NCBI GenBank assembly: GCA_030248215.1
Contig: JASANG010000627.1
Span: 124,001-188,000, forward strand
DNA: 64,000 nucleotides
Source: Enoplolaimus lenunculus
Lineage: Eukaryota; Nematoda; Enoplea; Enoplida; Thoracostomopsidae
Direction of reading: 5' to 3'
Below are positions 1 to 9,500 of this stretch, in pieces. The notes beneath the pieces were generated by a model, which saw only the letters and a list, made by a program, of their open reading frames with translations, was not told where the DNA came from and made no database searches. Position 1 is the stretch's first letter, and every line of letters starts with the position of its first letter. The position numbers were made by a program, and so were the translations under genes.

Positions 1-463
1 CCTAAGCAAACAAATTAGTTTAAAGCTTAAGCTTATTCTATTGCAGTTGCACGTCCACAGAACAAACGTTCCGCCGCGATGTTTACATGGACGTTTTTTG
101 AATGTGCATCGAACTGTTTTACCTTAGCATATATGATAAATCAAAAACAGCAATATTCTGTTGATCTAAATACTTAACAGGTTATATTCAGTAAATTTCA
201 AGTTGGTCGAAAATACAACATGTTTTTGTTATTAATTTTTTAAGCTCATTTTGTAATACCTATATTGCTCTCTGTTAATAATTGCTGATTAGAGACCTGA
301 TATAAGCTCAACTCTTCAAAGTATCCGTTATCGAAACAATATGTGTTCACTAGAACTAGTTTCAGGTTGTCCTAAATGTACATCGTTCAAGTTCTTTGTT
401 TACTATGTAAAAGTATATACTGAAGCATGATCAAAGAAATACCGCGTATTCTAGAACCCTTAC
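1..463. other. Left-edge intron
   Basis: AT-rich intron of the NIDO/EGF gene. Bases 1-50 match, in reverse complement, the start of the TTAAGCTT/TTAGGC repeat near 20000-20050. No exon is visible here. Confidence 0.5.
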
Positions 464-583
464 CAACACACTGATCGCCAGCAGCTTTGAATCCATCTTC
501 ACATAAACAGTTGTAACCACCTTCGGTATTTTGACACCTCGCGTTTCCAACGCATGCGTTTTCAATATAACATTCGTTTATGT
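464..583 (-). CDS. NIDO/EGF gene exon 12 (calcium-binding EGF)
   Basis: It codes DINECYIENACVGNARC then GGYNCLCEDGF: a textbook cbEGF with six cysteines and the N-terminal D.NEC calcium motif. Acceptor GTTTTAG, donor GTAAGG, phase 1-1. Further exons must lie to the left of position 1. Confidence 0.85.
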
Positions 584-3500
584 CTAAAACAGCAATTATA
601 TAAGATAAATACTTAGCTAAAAACAGTTTTGATAAATTGTATGAAGGTTAAGTTAACACGGAAGAACCGGATATGGTTCCTTTGGCTGGTTTTAAGCTGT
701 CTAAGGGCCCCATTTTTCGAACAAAGCAGAACACCCTTCATTCGAGTTTGTTATAAAGCGCCCACTTGAACTCGCTCTTATGTCCATGTATAACAATTTT
801 CTGACGTACGCAAAAATAGCAATCCCAATGATTCATGTTGAGATAAATCCTTCAATGGTCCGCACGCCATCCGGCCAAGGCATCTAATTTGGATCTATCT
901 TTTCATTGAATGAAATCAGCTCTATTTTAGCTCTAAGGTTGAGTCTGTTTATCAGATTGTAACATATAGTTGAATATTCTTTTAATGCATTCTGAAATTT
1001 GTACCTGCACAAAATATACCATCACCAGACCAGCCGCGATCACAAATACACGTTGGTTCGTCTTGTAGTATTTGACAATGCCCGTGTTCTCCGCATCTGA
1101 GGTTGCATCCTTGAAATTCTTCGATTCCTGCCGTAACTGTGAACTCAGGCAAAATAACAGTTGGGCTGAAACAAAACCAACAATTAATTCTAATAATTTA
1201 AGCGAGACTTACTTTTTAAAATTGAGCGCACAAAATATAGCAAATTTTAATAAAGCCTATTCAAGACAACTACAATATATATGAGAGCCTTCGCGGATAA
1301 ACTTAAAACGAAATTTTTCTAGAAATCACGGGCATCCCGTAAAAACATGATATTCGACCCAATTGTGATGTTTTTCTCCCAACTTTTGTGTGATCCTTGG
1401 CTTAGAAATTGAAGAAAATGCGAAAACATTTTTAAAACTTTAAATCTCTCTTCATTAGAACGTGATGATATTTCAGTATATAGAATACGTCAGCTCAATA
1501 TTTTTATTTCAAACAAACAAAACCAATTCTCTGCTTTGTTTATTTCACATTTTTTACCAAATATAAAGTCAATCAGAACCAGCACAACAAAGAAAAAAAT
1601 CGACAAAACTACTCAAACTACTTGAAATTCCTCGAGTAAAATATTTGAATATGAATTATAGTCAGACTGAATTATTTTCACTTCTTACTTGGGCGGTTCT
1701 ATGGAAGCTGGTTGCTGTTCAGGAATATTAAACTGTTCATTTGGAACCCGATTTGTGCTCGGTAGCAGCTCAGGGACATGTTCAACGACTACTTCCTGCT
1801 CATCTGTGTCTTTGATGAATTCGTCTGAAAACCAATTGATTGCGCAGGTTAGCATAAAATGTATCTTCCACAATATCATAAGCCACCAGGTAACTTTTGG
1901 GCGTTAGTGGTAGATGGGCACTAAAGCTTTTTTGGCTGCAGTGTATTGGCTATTCAAGCTTAGGCACACTAAAGCTTAAAAACTTCAGTAGCTTGTACAC
2001 TAAAGAAGTTATGGAACAGCTGCAACACAATTCCTGCTCCAGGAAACGTTTTGAAAATGAACCGGTACTAGACACATGAAGTTTTTTGGCTTCGATGGTG
2101 TGCTAGCTACTGAAACTACACACACTGAAGCCAATAAACTTCAATAGCCTGTACATCAAAGACAAAAAAGCTTCTGTAGCCAGCACACTGGAGAAAAAAG
2201 TTTCAGAAACCGGTATACCGACGAAGCCAGCCAGAAAATCTTCAGTGACAACCGCCGACCCATTTCTAAAACGTTACCTTTTTCACGAATGATATTGTGG
2301 AAGTTGCATAAGTACCAATTCAAAAACTATTAATATAATCATTAAGAACTAACCGGTTGCCATGGCCCCTAAATCTTGTCGGCCTCTACCCTATTCTGAG
2401 CAATAAAAACACTTCCAATTGCAATCATGAACAATAGGACAGCTCTACAAAACAACGAATAGTGATCACAGAATTTTGTTTTGGCCTCTAACTTCTTAAA
2501 AAATTTAGTTTTAGGTCCAGTCGAATTTTAGAAACCGATTTTAGTTGCAATCGCCGAGACTTTTTTAGTCCATATTCTTTCAAACCGGGTGTTAAGAAGG
2601 AACGTCTAAACATGGCCCTATACCTGGTCCGTCAACTTGAGACGTAACAACACGGTGAACTGCATCCAACGCATGCTCAAACAGTTTCGGCTTTAGCGAT
2701 GTTTTATCGATCTTTCCTTGGCGACTGCCACCTACAACTTGGGGTAACAACGGATGACTGCCAGGAGTTAACTCGGGTACTATCAGTACGCCATTTTCGG
2801 AGCCTGGAGGTCGAGTTACTAACTCGAGAGGCGGTTGCGGGGGATTGCCGATGAGTTGAACTCGATTTTGAGGCACAACGCTCTGGGTTCCAACCCCGGT
2901 GTGCCCAGTAGCAGGTGGTGAATGGTTGGCGAGCGAATGAGCTAAAATGAAATATATCAATGAAAGATTCGAAGAATTCTTCATTCAGGACTTGGTTTTG
3001 ATTAGAAAATATTTAGAAAAATAACTAGTTTCACATTATAGCAGACGTTTTGGAAGACATGATGCATAGCACAAACAGTGACATTATGTTTAGCATAAAA
3101 ATAATCTTTAAAGAAAACTAAATGATAAATACTAATCGTCCAACTTTGCGCAATGTACAAAATTGCTCAGCGAATGCATAAAAATATGTATAAAAGTTTT
3201 CTAATTACGGAACAATTACGTTTATGTGCTTTGAATGAAACTATTGTAAACAAAGTATGTTGGAAACTTGCCCAAAACACGTATATGGGGTGTTCCAATT
3301 TCAATTATATAGATAATTTCGTTCCAACAACAAATGGTCATTTACGCATTGTGAGAAACAGTTAAACTGCCTATTATTTACGATTAGACTTTGGATTATA
3401 TTAATGACAGATCACAAATAATGAAAATATTAAGTCTAATACCTGCACCATCGTCTCGACAGCCTTTAGTCTGATTGTTAAAGCCAGTTAAGCACGTACA

Positions 3501-6500
3501 AATATACGATCCAGGAGTGTTAATACAGTCCGGTGTACTGCCGTCACAGCTCGCAATTCCTAATTCACATTCATCAGAATCTGAAATCATCGCATGCAGT
3601 CAAAAATTTCAAAACCAAATCACAAAAGAAGGTCTTCCTAAGATGAAGCTCTATATAGCATTAAAGCCGTATAGAATTGAAACCTTTAAGAAAACTAAAT
3701 TTCAGCCTTCGGATTTGTCAGAGAGCTGGAAGAAATGAATCCTTTCTCGATAATTTTGTAGTTCAACTTAGCCTTCTCAGTAGCATCCAAAGTGGATGCT
3801 GCATGCTTCAAAAGCAGAATGCCATTGGGTACATTCTGTGCACTGTGTACGAAAGAATGTTCCCTGCACGCGTTGCGTTTTTGGCCTGCACCCGTTATTT
3901 AAGGGGGGGTCAAGTTTACCAAAATTTTCTAATTCTGCGCGTTGAAATGTTCCAATTGTAAACCTACTCCGCTTATACCTTTAAAAAGCATGCGAATTCT
4001 ACGTTTCAAACATTTACCATTTCCTCTAAATAAGGTAGGTTGTTGGTCAAAAAACGCAACGCGTGGTGATATATTTTGTACCACACACTTTTTACTAAAG
4101 TGGCACACTCTTGTAAGAAAAGATTATCGAGTCTTGGAAGAATTAAGAGTATATATTAATGGCAGAGTGTAACAGTTAGCCCCAATCGGCATTACATGTT
4201 TGAAGCATCACGCTGCCGAAATGCAGCCATTTCTAATTGAAGGGTGGGTGTTAACATGAATATATTTCTACAAAATATCCACCATGGACATTAAATGCGT
4301 GTCCCGCTGCGATCCTATGTTCATACACGTTAAGTATACCCCATTCCTAGTTGAAGAGATGGTGCCGCACATTTGGGGCCTCCTCTCAGTGAATATATAC
4401 TCTTGGTAGAGCGTATAATTTTACGAATATCGCCAATTTTTCGTGTAAACCTACCTACCCAGCTTGCAAATCAGTATTTACCCGACGATTTTATAAAAAT
4501 TACGAGATTGAAACGGGTCACATGCCTCCGGCAGACCGAACCTTGATTGACAGGTTTGGGTTCTAGTTTGGGATAAGATGGCTAGGCAGCATAAGTAACT
4601 AAATTTGCTCACCTTTATCGCACGCAGGTGGATTACTCCATCCTTTGTCGCAAATTGGATTTCCGGTCGGACAGTATCCGTTGACAGCATTGCATACGCG
4701 TTTTTCAGCGCAATGACACCGGTTTTTACAATCGTACGACCATTCGCCTGGTGCACATTCTAAAATTTTCAGTAATAACGAAACGGGCCCGTAGTAATAG
4801 GGGAATCAAAAGGAGCGCAGCTCCCCGGGAAAAATTTTGCCCCCTAAAAAATTTCAACCTTGCTTGTAGGTCATTGAAAACCCTTGTATGCTCCTCCTGA
4901 CAAATTTGTTAGCCCTCCTACCAAGGTAGAGTGGCGACGGATCTGAACCATAAATGCAAAATTTAAAAACCTTATTTGGTTCCTAAACTTTTAAACATAA
5001 TTTTAAGTCTTTTTAGTGTTACTCGATCAATCAGTTCAGACATGAATATTAAGCCAAAGGATTTGAAATTTAATAAACAAATTTTGAATCTCAATAATGT
5101 TAAAATTACTCCGCCCTTAACGGCCACAATAAACGCTTTGGCTGGGTTTAATTCAGTTAAACTGACGTTCAGATTGCGCCACGCGTGCGTTGTTTGTTCA
5201 ATATTTTTCAAACATGAATGATGTTTATTCAGCTTTCGTCAAATAAACTTTGCGGGAAATTTCACCATGCATCGCATTTTTTACCTGTCTGTATCCCTTA
5301 ACCGTGAAACGGATGTCCAAAAGTAGCTTAACTAAAATCTTGATAGCAGTCCCCGAGAGAGCACCTACAGCTCACAGAATAGGATCCACATAATTTACAC
5401 TTTCGAGCAATATCCATATTATTCACGATCAGCTTACTATTGATGCACTCCAAGCCTTTGTATCCAGGCCCACACAGAGCAATACTTGCAGCGTCAATTT
5501 TGAACATCCATTCACCAGGAATACCAATATCACTCTCGTTTGCCAAAAGTATTACCTGAGGTGTCCCTGAGCCAGGAAGACTAACGTGGTCATAACCGTT
5601 GCCTCTGTTAAAACCAGCCTGCAATCAGTAGAAACATTCTGAATTTTGTTGAAAATAAACTAAAAATATATAGCGAAAACTTCGCAATCAGTATGCAGAG
5701 CCCAACAAGGGTGTCACCTACAAAAAAGCACAATATGTAGTCGTGAGAAAAGGCTCGCGAGCGAACCGAACGAGAAGCAAAACTCAGCCTTTGCATTGAA
5801 TCCTGATACAAAATGTTACTTTCAAAATCCACATGGGTCCTCTTGCAGAGACCATGTGACATAGAAATCGGAATTTGTTGCACTTATTGCAATCCGGTTC
5901 ACATTTGTCGTACAACTTTTCAAGATACAATTTGAAACCAAATTAAAGTTCAAAGCTGACACCAACTATTTTTTATACGCTTAAAACAAAATATTCGACT
6001 TTCACAGTGAAAAATTGCTTAATTATGTGCTTTAGTTTAAAATCCCCCACTTGGAAACTCCAATGTAATTTTCGGACAGCGCCCATATTTGGGGTCATTT
6101 TGTAAAATGGGGCCGTTCAACGGAAGATCAATGCTGCAACTCAATTTATATGAACACAAAATAAATGTTAAACGAAAGTTCTGCAACCAGATCGAAATCC
6201 GTTGCTTTCATTTCTGTTAATCTGTTATTTAACACCGCACTTGTTATCTTAGGTTTCTACGAATATTACTTAATAATACTATGTCGTCCAACTTTGGGCG
6301 ACGCGCAAAAGCGTTAGCGAATACACAAAAATCTGTATGCAGAACTCCTGATTACAGAACAATGATCGTCGCGTGTAAGTGCTGTGAAACAATTGTATCA
6401 ACGAAGTATGCTGGAATGTTGTCCAAAATACGTAAGTGGGGTATTCCGGCTATAAATATATGGATGAAAACAAAATTAGAACAGAACCACAGTTTCTACA

Positions 6501-9500
6501 ATCTTCTCATCTAATAAACCTACCACAGCTCGGTTATGCCATCTTAGCTTGCTGTACACCACGTGCGCGAACGTACCATTGTTACTCAAAATCAACGCAA
6601 CTTGAAACATATTACGTTCCTATAAGTATTAACTATGCCACTACTCTAACGCCGCCAGATATTAACAACACTAAAGTCCCTTAAGAAGGCCAGTATCAGG
6701 GTTGCACCACGGAGCATCGATTTTACCGAATCTGAAACTGATTCCAAATGGAAATTTTGGCTTCGAAAAATCTTATATGCAAAAATGTTTTTAAAAATGA
6801 AACTACAGCCACTTTACATGCCGACTAATCAAAAACCTGATGCAGGCAATAGAAACATGTGAAATTTAAATATTCGAAACCCGAATTCATTGAAATACGC
6901 ATTGAGCTGAACACCCGCAAGTAATAAAAAATTTGAGAAATGGTTTCGTCTGTTCCCTCAATGTCAAGAGCATATTCGAATTTTGCCGGATTCGACTTTT
7001 TCGAAACCGATTCCGGATACGATTCCGTCCCGGACCCGTAGCCAAAAAGAACCAGGGTGGCTCAGCCTTCCCTGGAAAATTTTTGGCTTCCCAAGACAAT
7101 TCTCAACATTGCCTGTACGTCATCAAAAATCCTTGTATACTTCACCACAGAAATTTTAGCCCCCCCCCCTGCGAGGTGAGCTGGCTACGGGCATGTTATG
7201 AATCTTCAATTTATGGCCAATCTAAAACCAAATTCGAACTTTTGTTACCACCCCAGCTAGTATATATAGTTTTGTAGTAGGCATGGCATCAGAGTGTGTA
7301 AAGCACTCCTAAGGAAAGAAAACCACCATAATAAAAGGTGATAAAAAATTTTAATAAGCGGGCTTAAACAATATTACAACATTCATGCATGCAAACCCGC
7401 AGGGTTTGTGATGATCTAAGCAAGTTTGAAAGTTTTCTGTGGGTAGGGCAAACTTTTTTCTGGAGGAAATTGAGCCCTTCCTGACCAATCTGACACCAAA
7501 ACTATTTAACGGGTACCGCGACATTTTGTCGCCCAGACAACGTAACAACCAATATCTCGTAACTCGACATCTCTTAGATCCGCCTTTTTTCTGGCTGATC
7601 AAATGAGATGCTTCCGTTGCTAGCCACCTCAGCAATTGCATGCCTAGCTAGACACATTGGTGATATGGCTGATTTGGTGCCGTAGCTACAACATATATAC
7701 AATTCGCAAAAAAATAATTGTTTGTTTCTCCATGAATATTCCTTGCGTCAACACCATTGATAGACTAAATAAGTAAATACTACTAACATTAACAGGTAAA
7801 TTGCGAGGTGAATCTGACGGCGCAACGTTATCCCATGTCACGACAACAACTGAATCAGGCTTAAACGACACCGGATATCCGTATTGAATTTGAACTTCGT
7901 TTGACGCCAACGAAAGCACGTTATCATCTGAAAAGATTTTCAAGTTGAAAAAAATTAATTTTATTCACAAACTAAAACTTAATGTGATTTCTGTTGCGAA
8001 ATCAAGACTTTCAATAATTTCAACAAAAGCACAATCGTAAACTTATTTTTTATTCGGTTAAACTCTATTTGCAAACAGCAACTACAGTTCTCTAAATCCT
8101 TATGTGGGTGTATATAATAGCGCTTGACTCAACCCGCAAAGTAGCAAAAGGTATACGAGGATAAGCACGGGTCGGGTAAAGAATATCAGACATGGATACA
8201 GCCGCGGGTAAACTTTTGTATACGAGGGTAAAGCAATTAACAGTCGTTACCCGCTTGAAAAAGTTAAAAGACAATTTTAAAATTTGGTTGTTGTCAGTTA
8301 ATCTCCTGTGTTATTCCCGAGTGTCAATTATACTTGGGCTTGGCATTTTGTTGTTTTGGTTAAAGTTTCATCTGTAAGTTCATTAGAGCCATAACGGAAA
8401 AACACAGTTTACAACCAAAGCCGTATCGAAATTTGAATAGTGCCGATAAACATTTCGGCAGCAAGTAAAATGTTGGTTGCGTGTAGAAGTTATTGGTTCG
8501 GGTATACTGGCGGGTGAAAAATTGAAAATTTTTTATCTGTGCGGTTCCATCGCGGCTCAGGTATAAAATTCTTTACCCAGAACCCGCTCTGGTATAAAAT
8601 CAAGTAGAACAAAACAATTTTCTTTGCTAATCTCAATTTGGTACTCAACAATAGTCCTCAATCCTAATTTCAAATTCGTTCCAACAAGCAAAACAAGCCA
8701 ATTGACGCTACCTCTTGTTTCACGGTAAAACACTCGTCCAGATTGGCCAAGGCTCACCGGCGTCCAGTACGGAGCAATCACTTTTGGACCCAGTGGAAAT
8801 AGTTTGATCCGGCTGACTGGCATGTCTTCAGTGAAAAATATTGCCCCGTCTCTTGAGATCTAAAAACCATAATTAACATCTGATCTCGTATTCGTAAACT
8901 TTGCTTGTAATTCACGAGCTCGTGAATTTTTAAAGTTATAGCTATCTGGTTATATGCACTATAAACTCAAATATTACATGTTGTCCACGCAAAGAATTTC
9001 ACCACTAAACTAAGATACATTTTTAACGAATTCAGTGACGTTATTTTTTTCACCTGCTAACCAAAAGTTAAACTATTAAAAATGACACAAAAAATTAATT
9101 TTAAAACCTTTGACGTACCGATATTTCATTGAACGTATCACCAAAATACACCACCGGATTGCTCAGCCGAAATCGCACGGCATACTGATCCGGATCAAGC
9201 GCGTAGTCTCCACGATCGATCCCATACGCGTACGTTCGAGCGCTGAATATGAATGGCACACTGAAATTCAATTCAACCGTTTGTGACGGGTCGAGCGTTC
9301 CAAATGATTGCCGCTTCTGGCGTGTGAGATCTAAAATAAAAAAAATGAAATACATAAGTTTTTGGAATTTTTCATGAAGTGCGAGGACCAGGAAATTCAA
9401 AATTGAACATTTTGTGTCATGCAAACATGAGATAGAGAATCATAAGTAGTTTTGTTTAATGTTTTAGTAATTTCTTGTTTAGGTCGCGCGAAAAGTGAAA

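Noticed and set aside
5608-5883. 91-codon minus frame upstream of NIDO exon 6 as coding
   Set aside because: It runs through the acceptor and a repeat carrying CTCGCGAG. The real upstream exon is at 6524-6619.
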